A stretch of DNA of 64,000 nt from Candidatus Dietzia intestinigallinarum (GTDB taxonomy: Bacteria; Actinomycetota; Actinomycetes; Mycobacteriales; Mycobacteriaceae): positions 16,803 through 80,802 of the forward strand of contig DWWG01000234.1 in NCBI GenBank assembly GCA_019119875.1, read 5' to 3'. Position numbers and translations under genes: made by a program. The notes beneath the pieces were generated by a model. It ran no database searches, had not been told where the DNA came from, and saw only the letters and a list, made by a program, of their open reading frames with translations. The number at the start of each line of letters is the position of its first letter. The stretch's first letter is position 1. Positions 1 to 8,730 of this stretch are shown here, one piece after another.

Positions 1-747
1 GACGCGGCGACGGTCCCCGGAGGGGACGAGTACTTCGCCGCGTTGGCCGAGCGCGTGTGCGGGGGACTGGATCGTGCCGGATTCCCCTTGTGCCCGGGAG
101 AGGTGATGGCCTCCAATCCCGCGTGGCGGCACACCACGTCCGGGTGGATGCGCAGGGTGGCGGACTGGGTGGGTGCTCCCGAGCCGGAGCCGATGGTGCA
201 CGCGCAGGTGTTCTTCGACATCCGGGCGGTGCACGGCGACCGGGCCCTGTTGGAGCCGATTCGCCGTGACATGCTCGCCCGCGCCCGCGCGAACGCCCGC
301 TTCCAGGCCCACCTGGCCCGGATCGCGTGCGAATGGCAGCCACCCCTGGGATTCTTCCGGGGGCTGGTGGTGGCCCGTCGCGGTGAGTACCGGAACACGT
401 TGGAGATCAAAGCCGGCGGGATCGCCCCGGTGGTGCAGATCGCGCGACTGCACGCGCTGGCGGCCGGGGCTGACGAGGTGGCCACTCTGGACCGGCTCGA
501 CGCCGCGGCCGTGGCCGGGGTGGTGGCGAGGGGCGACGCAGAGAACCTCGCCGAGGCCTTCCGTTTCCTTCGGGGGCTCGCGTACCGGCATCACGCCCGG
601 CAGATCGCGGAGGGGCACGAGCAGGACAACAACGTGGACCCGTCGACGCTGAGCACCAAGGATCGTCACCGTCTGCGTGCGGCCTTCCGGATCATCGCGG
701 GCGCCCAGGACGCACTGGCGCTCCGGTACCGGGTCGGGCAGCTGTGA
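1..747 (+). CDS. C-terminal part of a DUF294-type putative nucleotidyltransferase (substrate-binding domain); 5' end lies outside the window
   Basis: Frame open from base 1; GLEFFRG-like LGFFRGL, DIRAVHGD, LEIKAGGIAPVVQIARLHAL motifs typical of DUF294_C. Confidence 0.75.
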   Translation, partial: DAATVPGGDEYFAALAERVCGGLDRAGFPLCPGEVMASNPAWRHTTSGWMRRVADWVGAPEPEPMVHAQVFFDIRAVHGDRALLEPIRRDMLARARANARFQAHLARIACEWQPPLGFFRGLVVARRGEYRNTLEIKAGGIAPVVQIARLHALAAGADEVATLDRLDAAAVAGVVARGDAENLAEAFRFLRGLAYRHHARQIAEGHEQDNNVDPSTLSTKDRHRLRAAFRIIAGAQDALALRYRVGQL

Positions 748-1463
748 TGGCCGCCTGGTGGCGGGGTGGAGACCGGGCTCGGCGGAGGGCCGCCGCGAAG
801 TTGCCCCCCGGTGGCGTACGGCGCTACCTCGAGACGGCGTCGCCGGACGGCTCCACGCCCGTGAGCAGGCTGCCGCTGCTCGCCGTGGATGTGGAGACCA
901 CCGGGTTGGATCCGCGTCGCGACAGGGTGCTCGCGGTGGGGTTCGTGCCCGTCGACGGCGATCGGATCGTCCTGGGCGGGGCCGGGTCGGCGTTGGTGCG
1001 TTCGGGCGTGGACGGGGACGACGACGGGGTGGGGCAGAGTGCCACGGTGCACGGGATCACGGACGACGACCTGGCCGGGGGCGTCTCGGTGGAGCAGGCG
1101 CTGGACCTGCTCTTCGATGCGCTGGCCGGCAGGGTGTTGCTCGCCCACTACAGCCGGATCGAGATCGATTTTCTGGGGGCGCTCTGTCGGCGCAGGTACG
1201 GGGTGCGGCCCCCGTTGACGGCCGTCGACACGCTCGGACTGCAGCGGCGGCTGGCGGGGTGCGCGATCGACATGGACTTCACGGGAGACCTTCATCCGGA
1301 GGGCCTCCGTTTGTGGGGGGCGAGGGAGAGGTACGGGCTGCCGCGGTATCGGGCCCATGACGCGCTCGTCGACGCGGTGGCCTGCGCCGAGCTGTATCTC
1401 GCGCAGCTCGCCGAGCTCGGGCGGCGTGGGGCGTGCACGCTCCGTGATCTCCGCACGGCCTAG
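744..1463 (+). CDS. DnaQ-like 3'-5' exonuclease (Pol III epsilon family)
   Basis: Exo I motif LLAVDVETTGLDPRRDRVLAVGFV, HGITDDDL, HDALVDAVACAELYL; ATGA overlap with upstream gene. Confidence 0.85.
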   Translation: MMAAWWRGGDRARRRAAAKLPPGGVRRYLETASPDGSTPVSRLPLLAVDVETTGLDPRRDRVLAVGFVPVDGDRIVLGGAGSALVRSGVDGDDDGVGQSATVHGITDDDLAGGVSVEQALDLLFDALAGRVLLAHYSRIEIDFLGALCRRRYGVRPPLTAVDTLGLQRRLAGCAIDMDFTGDLHPEGLRLWGARERYGLPRYRAHDALVDAVACAELYLAQLAELGRRGACTLRDLRTA

Positions 1464-1472
1464 GATCGCGGT

Positions 1473-2267
1473 ATGCGTCTCGCCCGTATCGCCCATCCGC
1501 AGGGATTCGCCTTCGTCGAGGTCCGCGGGGATGTCTCGGATCCGTCCTCGCTGACGTGCGCGGAGATCTCCGAGCACCCCTTCGGCACCCCTGAGTTCAC
1601 CGGTCGCGAATGGCCGCTCTCCGACGTCCGCCTGCTGGCACCGATCCTGGCCTCCAAGGTGGTGTGCGTCGGTAAGAACTACGCCGAACACGCGGCCGAG
1701 ATGGGGTCGAAGGCTCCGGAGGAGCCGCTGATCTTCCTCAAGCCCAACACGTCGGTGGTCGGCCCGGAGGCGGCGATCGCGTATCCGCCGAGTTCGGAGC
1801 GAGTGGACTACGAGGGCGAGCTCGCGGTGGTGATCGGCCAGCCGTGCCGCGACGTCGCCGCGGCACGCGCCCACGAGGTGATTCTGGGCTACACCTGCGC
1901 GAACGATGTGACCGCGCGCGACCAGCAGCAGTCGGACGGGCAGTGGACCCGGGGCAAGGGGTACGACACGTTCTGCCCCCTCGGCCCGTGGATCGTCACC
2001 GATCTCGATCCCAACGGTCTCGACGTGCGCACCACGCTCACGCACGAGGACGGCAGTTCCGAGCTGCGCCAGGACGGCAACACCTCGCAGTTCATGCACA
2101 CCGTCGGCGAGATCGTCGAGTACGTCAGCAGGGTCATGACCCTGCTGCCCGGTGATGTGCTGCTCACCGGCACCCCCGCCGGTGTCGGCCCGATGGTCCC
2201 GGGTGACCGTGTGACGGTCGAGATCGAGGGGATCGGCTCGCTCAGCAACCCGGTGGTCGACAGATAG
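1473..2267 (+). CDS. fumarylacetoacetate hydrolase family protein
   Basis: VCVGKNYAEHAAEMG, DYEGELAVVIG, GDVLLTGTPAGVGPM motifs. Confidence 0.9.
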   Translation: MRLARIAHPQGFAFVEVRGDVSDPSSLTCAEISEHPFGTPEFTGREWPLSDVRLLAPILASKVVCVGKNYAEHAAEMGSKAPEEPLIFLKPNTSVVGPEAAIAYPPSSERVDYEGELAVVIGQPCRDVAAARAHEVILGYTCANDVTARDQQQSDGQWTRGKGYDTFCPLGPWIVTDLDPNGLDVRTTLTHEDGSSELRQDGNTSQFMHTVGEIVEYVSRVMTLLPGDVLLTGTPAGVGPMVPGDRVTVEIEGIGSLSNPVVDR

Positions 2268-2289
2268 CCACCTCCGGCCGGTCGCCGGT

Positions 2290-3420
2290 TCACGAGGCGT
2301 TGAACGCCTTGAGGACCGTCCGGAGCTTGGCCGCGGTCTCGGCCACCTCGTCGTCGGGATCGGAGTCGGCCACCAGGCCGCCCCCCGCCCAGGCGAGGGC
2401 GCCGGTCCGCTCTGCGTCGATCTCGGCGCACCGGATCGAGACCATCCAGTCGCCGTCCCCGTCCGCATCGGCCCACCCCACGGCCCCGGCGTAGAAGCCA
2501 CGTGGGCCCTCGATGCCGGCGATGAGCCGTCTGGCCTCGTCGGTGGGGGTACCGCAGATGGCCGGGGTCGGGTGCACGGCGAGCGCGAGATCCAGCGCCG
2601 TCGTGCGCGGGTCCGAGATCCGACCGCGGATGTGGGTCCCCAGGTGCCACATCTCCCGTGTGGAGGTCAGGGAGGGATGTTCGGGAATCCGGAGGTCCTC
2701 GCAGAGCGGGGCCAGCGCCGCGGCGATCGAATCCACGACGAACGCGTGCTCGAACGCGTCCTTGCCGGACTCGCGCAGGGCCCGGGCGGACGCCTGGTCG
2801 GTGGCGGGATCGGCGTCACGCGGTGCCGACCCGGCCAGCGGATGGCATTCGACGACGTCCCCGCGCCGCCGTACGAGCAGCTCGGGGCTCGAGCCCACCA
2901 GAACCCGCCCGGTGTAGTGGCCGCCCGCGGGGGAGAGGTCGACGAGGAATCCGTCGGCCGCGGGGCTGGAGTCGATGAGCGTGGCGCACACCGCGTGGGG
3001 ATCGATCGGCTCGTCGGCGACCAGTCTGACGGCGCGGGCCAGCACGACCTTGCCCACCCCTCCTGCTCTGATACCCCTGAGTGCGGTGGTGACCCGTGCG
3101 CGGTGCTCGTCCGGGGACGGGATCTCCTCGGCGACGCGGGCCGAGGTCCGGATACCGCGGAAGTAGGCGGGGGGCTCGAGCGGACCGTCGGTGCGGACGA
3201 TCACCTCGGGCTCCACGAGAGCCGCGGGGGCATCGGGTTCGAACCCGACGGCCCCCACGACCAGGTCGCATTCGCCTGCGCGCAGCGCCAGAGCCGCGTC
3301 CGCGGGGTCGGGGTACGCGCGGGCGACGCCCTGCGTGCGGACCGACCCCGTGGGCCGGGAGAGCAGGAAATCCGGGGCGGTGACCGGTCGGCGAACGTCG
3401 GGGTGCTTCCCTGACGACAC
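2290..3420 (-). CDS. isochorismate synthase (chorismate-binding family)
   Basis: [54 protein letters not shown] motifs; GTG start at 3420 preceded by GGGAGGCG. Confidence 0.85.
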   Translation of the reverse strand: MSSGKHPDVRRPVTAPDFLLSRPTGSVRTQGVARAYPDPADAALALRAGECDLVVGAVGFEPDAPAALVEPEVIVRTDGPLEPPAYFRGIRTSARVAEEIPSPDEHRARVTTALRGIRAGGVGKVVLARAVRLVADEPIDPHAVCATLIDSSPAADGFLVDLSPAGGHYTGRVLVGSSPELLVRRRGDVVECHPLAGSAPRDADPATDQASARALRESGKDAFEHAFVVDSIAAALAPLCEDLRIPEHPSLTSTREMWHLGTHIRGRISDPRTTALDLALAVHPTPAICGTPTDEARRLIAGIEGPRGFYAGAVGWADADGDGDWMVSIRCAEIDAERTGALAWAGGGLVADSDPDDEVAETAAKLRTVLKAFNAS

Positions 3421-3544
3421 GGCTCGCCTCCCTCGGTTCGGACATCTCGTGGCGCCACGCGGAGACGGCTCCCGCGAGTACCCGGTCGATCCTAGGCCGG
3501 TCCTCGAACGGGGGGTGAGCCGGGATCTCACTAGGATGGTCGAC

Positions 3545-5029
3545 ATGACCGCCTCGAACGTTCGCGTCCGCTTCTGCCCCTCTCCGACCGGGACCCCCCA
3601 CGTGGGACTCGTCCGCACCGCGCTGTTCAACTGGGCTCACGCCAGGCACACGGGCGGCACGTTCGTCTTCCGCATCGAGGACACCGACGCCGCACGGGAC
3701 TCGGAGGAGTCGTACCGGGCGCTCCTCGACGCCTTGCGGTGGCTGGGGCTGGACTGGGACGAGGGGCCCGAGGTGGGCGGACCGTACGCGCCGTACCGCC
3801 AGTCCGAGCGGCGTGACCTCCACCTGGATGTCGTGCGCAGGCTCGTCGAGGCAGGAGAGGCCTACGAGTCGTTCTCGACGGCGGAGGAGGTCGAGGCCCG
3901 GCACAAGGCGGCCGGACGTGACCCCAAGCTCGGATACGACGGATTCGACCGGGATCTCACCGAGGAGCAGAAGCAGGCCTTCCGTGACGAGGGCCGCGGC
4001 GCGGTGATCCGTCTGCGGATGCCGGACGAGGACATCTCCTGGGACGACCTCGTCCGCGGCGAGACAGTCTTCAAGGCCGGCACGGTCCCGGACTTCGCCC
4101 TGACCCGCGCCAACGGGATCCCGCTCTACACACTCGTCAACCCGGTGGACGATGCGCTGATGAAGATCACGCACGTGCTCCGCGGCGAGGATCTGCTCAG
4201 CTCCACCCCGCGGCAGATCGCCCTGTACCGCGCGATGCAGCGGATCGGTGTGGCCGACGCGGTCCCCGAGTTCGGGCATCTGCCGTTCGTGATGGGCGAG
4301 GGCAACAAGAAGATGTCCAAGCGCGATCCGCAGTCGGACCTGTTCCTGCACCGCGAGCGTGGCATGCTCCCCGAGGGGCTGCTCAACTACCTGGCGCTGC
4401 TCGGCTGGGGACTCTCGGAGGACCGGGACGTGTTCTCGCTCCGGGAGATGGTCGAGGCGTTCGACGTCCGTCAGGTCAACGCCAACCCGGCGAGGTTCGA
4501 CCAGAAGAAGGCCGATGCGATCAACGCCGAGCACATCCGGCAGCTGCCGGCCGAGGAGTTCGCGCGCCGGCTGCGTGAGTATCTGGTGTCCCACCCCGCC
4601 GAGGACGGTCTCACCTTCCCGGAGAGCCTCGACGGAGAGCGCTGGGCGGCCACGGCCGAGCTGCTCCAGACCCGCATCGTCGTGCTGTCCGACGCCTGGG
4701 ATCTCATCCGGTTCCTCGTGGTGGACGAGGCGGACTTCACCGTCGACCCGAAGTCGGCGTCGAAGAACCTCAAGCCCGAAGCCCGGGAGGTCGTGGACGC
4801 GGCCGTAGCGGCATTGGAGGGACTCGGGGAGTGGACCACGCCCGCCATCGAGGCCGCGCTCTCCGGCGCTCTGGTGGAGGATCTGGGCATCAAACCGCGT
4901 AAGGCCTACGGTCCGGTGCGTGTGGCGGTGACCGGTTCGCACATCTCGCCGCCGCTTTTCGAGTCGCTCGAACTGCTGGGTCGCGAGGCCACGCTCGCGC
5001 GTTTGAAGGCCGCCCCGATCGCGGATTGA
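3545..5029 (+). CDS. gltX: glutamyl-tRNA synthetase (alternative ATG at 3536)
   Basis: [22 protein letters not shown] (HIGH-like), KKMSKRD motif (KMSKR). Confidence 0.95.
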   Translation: MTASNVRVRFCPSPTGTPHVGLVRTALFNWAHARHTGGTFVFRIEDTDAARDSEESYRALLDALRWLGLDWDEGPEVGGPYAPYRQSERRDLHLDVVRRLVEAGEAYESFSTAEEVEARHKAAGRDPKLGYDGFDRDLTEEQKQAFRDEGRGAVIRLRMPDEDISWDDLVRGETVFKAGTVPDFALTRANGIPLYTLVNPVDDALMKITHVLRGEDLLSSTPRQIALYRAMQRIGVADAVPEFGHLPFVMGEGNKKMSKRDPQSDLFLHRERGMLPEGLLNYLALLGWGLSEDRDVFSLREMVEAFDVRQVNANPARFDQKKADAINAEHIRQLPAEEFARRLREYLVSHPAEDGLTFPESLDGERWAATAELLQTRIVVLSDAWDLIRFLVVDEADFTVDPKSASKNLKPEAREVVDAAVAALEGLGEWTTPAIEAALSGALVEDLGIKPRKAYGPVRVAVTGSHISPPLFESLELLGREATLARLKAAPIAD

Positions 5030-5038
5030 CCAGGCGAT

Positions 5039-5068
5039 TTGCTATTCACTCTCGAAGTTCTGTAATCT
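5039..5068 (+). promoter_or_regulatory. candidate sigma70 promoter of the tRNA-Gln/Glu unit (TTGCTA-N18-TAATCT)
   Basis: -35 5039-5044 and -10 5063-5068, 40 bp upstream of tRNA-Gln. Confidence 0.5.
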
Positions 5069-5108
5069 CTTCGAGGCTGCCGAAGAGCGGCGGAGAAGTG
5101 AATAACAG

Positions 5109-5180
5109 TGGCCTATGGTGTAATTGGCAACACAGCTGATTCTGGTTCAGTCGTTCTAGGTTCGAGTCCTGGTAGGCCAG
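5109..5180 (+). tRNA. tRNA-Gln (anticodon CTG)
   Basis: Acceptor TGGCCTA/TAGGCCA, anticodon stem GCTGA-TTCTGGT-TCAGT, T-arm GGTTCGAGTCC. Confidence 0.9.
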
Positions 5181-5236
5181 CTGAGCGCTCTGCGGAGCGT
5201 TCACGCGTGCGGGTCCCTCGCGGGTCCCGTGTTCTG

Positions 5237-5309
5237 GCCCCCGTCGTCTAGCGGCCTAGGACGCCGCCCTCTCACGGCGGTAGCGTGGGTTCGAATCCCA
5301 TCGGGGGTA
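5237..5309 (+). tRNA. tRNA-Glu (anticodon CTC), copy 1
   Basis: Acceptor GCCCCCG/CGGGGGT, anticodon loop CTCTCAC flanked by CCGCC/GGCGG, GGTTCGAATCC. Confidence 0.93.
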
Positions 5310-5318
5310 CAACAGATC

Positions 5319-5348
5319 GGGCGCCCGGAGCATGTGCTCCGGGCGCCC
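5319..5348 (+). terminator. hairpin after tRNA-Glu copy 1
   Basis: Perfect IR GGGCGCCCGGAGCA-tg-TGCTCCGGGCGCCC. Confidence 0.65.
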
Positions 5349-5375
5349 GTCTCGTTGCCGTCGCGGCCCGCCGTG

Positions 5376-6950
5376 CTAGTCGATCGTCTCCTTGAGCTTG
5401 TCCTCACGGAGGAAGACCAGCATCACCGTCGCGACGAGGATCAACGGCACCACCACGTGGTAGATCGGGACGAGTGCGTCGTTGTACGCGCCGACGATCG
5501 CATCGTGCAGGGGTCCGGGCAGCCCGGCGAGGATCTCGGGACTCATCGAGTTCGCGGCACCGGACCCGTTGGCGAAGCCCGCGGCGACCTCCGCGCCCTC
5601 CGGGCCCATCTCCCGGGCCGCGGCGGGGATACGCTCACCCATGAGGTCGGCGAGCCGGCTGACGAAGACCGATCCCACGATCGCCGAGCCCAGCGTGCCG
5701 CCGATCTGGCGGAAGAAGTTGTTGGACGCGGTGGCGGTCCCGACCATGCTGATGGGGAACGAGTTCTGCACGATAAGCACCAGCAGTTGCATGCACAGGC
5801 CGAGCCCGAACCCGAACACGAACAGGACCACTCCGAGGTGCAGGAGGGTGTCCTCGGCGCGCAGGGAGCCGATCAGCCACAGCCCCACGGCCATGACGAC
5901 CGAGCCGACGACGGGGTACCACTTGTAGCGGCCGGTACGGCTGACGATGTTGCCCACGACGATCGACGTGCCCATCATCCCGGCCATCATCGGGGTCATC
6001 ATGAGACCGGCGGCGGTGGGGCTGAGGCCGTGGACCATCTGGATGTAGGTGGGCAGATAGGCGATACATCCGAACATGGCGACGCCGATGATGAGCCCGG
6101 CCGCCGTGGACAGGGTGAAGTTGCGCTGGCGGAACAGGGCCATGGGGATCAGCGGATCGGCGGCGCGCAGTTCGACGAGGACGAACGCGAGCGCACACAC
6201 GAGGAACAGTGCACCCAGGGCGAAGATCACCGGGTCGGTCCACTCGTAGCGATGGCCGCCCCACGAGGAGAGCAGGATGAGCGCGGTGGTGCCGGTGGCC
6301 ATGAGTATCGTGCCGGCCCAGTCTGTCCGTCGGCCGGCGCCGCGGCGGGGCAGGTGGAGGAAGGCCACGGCCACGACCAGCGCGAGGAGGCAGACCGGGA
6401 GGTTGAACCACAGTGCCCAACGCCAGCCTGGCCCCTCGGTGAAGAACCCGCCGAGGAGCGGGCCCAGGACGGAGGAGAGCCCGAAGACGGCACCCATGAC
6501 GCCCATGTAACGGCCACGCTGGCGGGCGGGGACCACGTCAGCGACGATCGCCTGGGACAGGACCATGAGACCGCCGCCGCCCAGTCCCTGAACGGCGCGC
6601 GCCACGATGAGCAGATCGATGTTCCAGGACAGCGCGCCGAGGAGGGACCCGGCGGAGAACAACAGGATCGCTGTCACGAACAGCGGTTTGCGGCCGATCT
6701 GGTCGCCGAGCTTGCCGTAGACGGGAAGGCCGATGGTCATGGTGAGCAGGTAGACGGTGATGACCCAGCTCATGCGGTCGACTCCGCCGAGGTCGGCCAC
6801 GATGGTCGGCAGCGCGGTGGAGAAGATCATCTGTCCGAGCGACACGATGAGCATGCCGAGAAGAAGTGAGGTGAACACCAGTGGGACGTTGTGCCCCTCG
6901 GGTGCCGGCGTGGCTTCTTCCGCCGTCGAGCGGGTGGTGGTTTCTGTCAT
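5376..6950 (-). CDS. DHA2 (EmrB/QacA) family MFS drug exporter
   Basis: 14-TM hydrophobic pattern, DLGGVDRMSWVITVYLLTMTIGLPVYGKLGDQIGRKP, ARAVQGLGGGGLMVLSQAIVADVV. Confidence 0.9.
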   Translation of the reverse strand: MTETTTRSTAEEATPAPEGHNVPLVFTSLLLGMLIVSLGQMIFSTALPTIVADLGGVDRMSWVITVYLLTMTIGLPVYGKLGDQIGRKPLFVTAILLFSAGSLLGALSWNIDLLIVARAVQGLGGGGLMVLSQAIVADVVPARQRGRYMGVMGAVFGLSSVLGPLLGGFFTEGPGWRWALWFNLPVCLLALVVAVAFLHLPRRGAGRRTDWAGTILMATGTTALILLSSWGGHRYEWTDPVIFALGALFLVCALAFVLVELRAADPLIPMALFRQRNFTLSTAAGLIIGVAMFGCIAYLPTYIQMVHGLSPTAAGLMMTPMMAGMMGTSIVVGNIVSRTGRYKWYPVVGSVVMAVGLWLIGSLRAEDTLLHLGVVLFVFGFGLGLCMQLLVLIVQNSFPISMVGTATASNNFFRQIGGTLGSAIVGSVFVSRLADLMGERIPAAAREMGPEGAEVAAGFANGSGAANSMSPEILAGLPGPLHDAIVGAYNDALVPIYHVVVPLILVATVMLVFLREDKLKETID

Positions 6951-7615
6951 GAGGGGCTCCCTGAAGGCGTGGTGACGAGAAGTGCGAGCTGGCCGAGGGC
7001 GGTTGCGCACTCGTCGCCCAGGTCGGCGAAGGCTGCGTGTTCGCGGGCGAGCCACGTGGACAGACCCAGGTTCACAGAGGCGGCGACCAGTGCCACGCAG
7101 GCGCGGGCCTCGGCCTCGACGGGGACACAGGTGAGCCGTCGGAGTGACGGGTGGTTCCCGAAATGGTCGGTGAGTATGCCCACCAGCCGGAGCTGGAAGC
7201 GTGAGGAGGCGGTCATCCGTGCAGCCGCGAGATCGGGGTGGCCGCAGGATATCGAGCGACGACGCTGCAGGAGGACCGCGGTCTGGGTGTCGTCAGCCGT
7301 GCGGGCATCGGCGAACGCCGAGAGGAACAGGTCGAGCAGGGCCCGTGGGACGTCGGGGTCGGCGCGGTCGAGGAACTCTGCTAGCGCGGCTGCGGGGACG
7401 TCCTCGGGGGTCGTGCCGATCACCGCGGCCTCCTTGGAGGCGACGTAGTTGAAGAAGGTGCGCTTGGACACCTCGGCCTCTGCGCAGATCTGGTCGACAG
7501 TGACCTCGTCGTAGCCGTGCTCGAGAACCAGTGCTGTGGCGGCGTATTCGATGGCGACCTTCGTGGCGCGCCGTTTGCGTTCTCGCAGTGGCTCGGTGTC
7601 GAGGGGGGAAGTCAT
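6947..7615 (-). CDS. TetR family transcriptional regulator
   Basis: N-terminal HTH ATALVLEHGYDEVTVDQICAEAEVSKRTFFNYVASKEA; ATGA overlap with the MFS gene. Confidence 0.9.
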   Translation of the reverse strand: MTSPLDTEPLRERKRRATKVAIEYAATALVLEHGYDEVTVDQICAEAEVSKRTFFNYVASKEAAVIGTTPEDVPAAALAEFLDRADPDVPRALLDLFLSAFADARTADDTQTAVLLQRRRSISCGHPDLAAARMTASSRFQLRLVGILTDHFGNHPSLRRLTCVPVEAEARACVALVAASVNLGLSTWLAREHAAFADLGDECATALGQLALLVTTPSGSPS

Positions 7616-7639
7616 GCGGGAAGAGTATCCGAAAAAGTA

Positions 7640-7665
7640 CACCGAGTGCATATTTGCACCGAGTG
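7640..7665. promoter_or_regulatory. candidate TetR operator
   Basis: Direct repeat CACCGAGTG (7640-7648, 7657-7665) overlapping IR GTGCA-tatt-TGCAC (7646-7659), 25 bp upstream of the tetR start. Confidence 0.45.
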
Positions 7666-7685
7666 AAACCTGTCACCGGGACGAT

Positions 7686-7715
7686 TTGTGATGCCGCGCC
7701 GGGTCTGCATATAGT
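7686..7715 (+). promoter_or_regulatory. candidate promoter of tRNA-Glu copy 2 (TTGTGA-N18-TATAGT)
   Basis: -35 7686-7691, -10 7710-7715, tRNA begins at 7729. Confidence 0.5.
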
Positions 7716-7728
7716 TGACGGGCAACAG

Positions 7729-7801
7729 GCCCCCGTCGTCTAGTGGCCTAGGACGCCGCCCTCTCACGGCGGTAGCGTGGGTTCGAATCCCATCGGGGGT
7801 A
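7729..7801 (+). tRNA. tRNA-Glu (anticodon CTC), copy 2
   Basis: Identical to copy 1 except one C/T difference in the D-loop. Confidence 0.93.
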
Positions 7802-7810
7802 CCAGGGAGA

Positions 7811-7852
7811 TGTCCCGGCTCATCGAGATCGATGAGCCGGGACATTTTATTT
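7811..7852 (+). terminator. intrinsic terminator after tRNA-Glu copy 2
   Basis: Long IR TGTCCCGGCTCATCGa..tCGATGAGCCGGGACA followed by TTTTATTT. Confidence 0.8.
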
Positions 7853-7956
7853 GCGTCGGACCAGCCCTCCGGTGGGCTCGTCGCTCTTTCCCTTCGCCGG
7901 TCCACGTCGTGATCGGCCGGGACCGGACCCGCGGCGCGGCCGGGGTGAGGTCGGGG

Positions 7957-8658
7957 TCAGAGCCGCTTGTGGATGGCGTCGGCCGCGGCGAGCAGGTCGG
8001 TGGCCCATCGGGCACCCGGCCGCCGGCCGATGCGGTCCACGGGGCCGGAGACGGAGATCGCCGCCACGACGTTGCCCGCGGAATCGCGGATCGGCGCGGA
8101 GATGGACGCGACGCCGGGTTCGCGTTCGGCCACTGATTGGGCCCAGCCCCGGCGCCGGATCTCGGCCAACTGGCGTTCGGTGTAGGTCGCGTCGAAGAGG
8201 AGCGCGCGCTGGGTCGCCGCGTCCGCCCAGGCGGCCAGGACCTTGGCGCCCGAGCCGCGACTCATGGGCAGCGCCGCTCCGACGGGTACCGTGTCACGCA
8301 GGCCGGTGAGGGGTTCGGCAGAGGCCACGCACACGCGGCGATCGCCGTCCCGGCGGTACACCTGAACGCTCTCGTCCGTGACCTCGCGCAGTCGGGGCAG
8401 GACTGATGCGGCGGCGTCGGCGAGGGCGTCCGGAACACCCGCCGCGAGCTTGGCCAGCCCGGGGCCCAGGCTCCAGACGCCGGCATGGTCCCGGGCGAGC
8501 AACTGGTGCGTCTCCAGTCCCACCGCGAGCCGGTGGGCGGTCGCCCGGGGCAGCCCGGTGCGCTCGCAGAGCTCCGACAACACGCACGGCTGCTTTGCCA
8601 CGGCATGGAGCACCGTCATTGCTTTGTCGAGGACCCCGATCCCGCTATACTGTCTCAC
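7957..8658 (-). CDS. IclR family regulator divergent from leuCD (alternative ATG at 8694)
   Basis: [30 protein letters not shown]; IclR effector domain; conserved position next to leuCD, comparable to LtbR-type regulators. Confidence 0.85.
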   Translation of the reverse strand: MRQYSGIGVLDKAMTVLHAVAKQPCVLSELCERTGLPRATAHRLAVGLETHQLLARDHAGVWSLGPGLAKLAAGVPDALADAAASVLPRLREVTDESVQVYRRDGDRRVCVASAEPLTGLRDTVPVGAALPMSRGSGAKVLAAWADAATQRALLFDATYTERQLAEIRRRGWAQSVAEREPGVASISAPIRDSAGNVVAAISVSGPVDRIGRRPGARWATDLLAAADAIHKRL

Positions 8659-8661
8659 AGT
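8649..8661. promoter_or_regulatory. candidate IclR-type operator ACTGT-CTC-ACAGT
   Basis: Perfect 13-bp IR in the iclR/leuC intergenic region. Confidence 0.4.
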
Positions 8662-8679
8662 TCGACTATAGCGTCCTAC

Positions 8680-8730
8680 ATGGTGAGAATCCATCGTTTA
8701 CTTGCCGGGGATGTGGACTGGGAGGCGTGA
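8680..8730 (+). CDS. candidate 16-aa leaderless upstream ORF ([16 protein letters not shown])
   Basis: ATG lies about 8 nt after candidate -10 TATAGC (8667-8672); stop TGA shares one base with the leuC ATG. Confidence 0.4.
   Translation: MVRIHRLLAGDVDWEA

Noticed and set aside
666-2501. 611-aa minus-strand ORF opposite the exonuclease/FAH genes
   Set aside because: Arg/His/Gly-rich shadow ORF in high-GC DNA, antisense to two clearly conserved genes.
2816-4942. 708-aa minus-strand ORF antisense to gltX
   Set aside because: Shadow ORF; no domain-like composition, overlaps a strongly conserved tRNA synthetase gene.
5229-6869. 546-aa plus-strand His/Asp/Gly-rich ORF overlapping tRNA-Glu and the MFS gene
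   Set aside because: Starts inside the tRNA and is antisense to a clear MFS transporter; composition is an artefact of the opposite strand.
5236-7802. tRNA-bounded integrative element with att sites
   Set aside because: No integrase, excisionase or phage gene in the interval; duplication of a whole tRNA plus flank is the simpler explanation. Kept only as a repeat finding.
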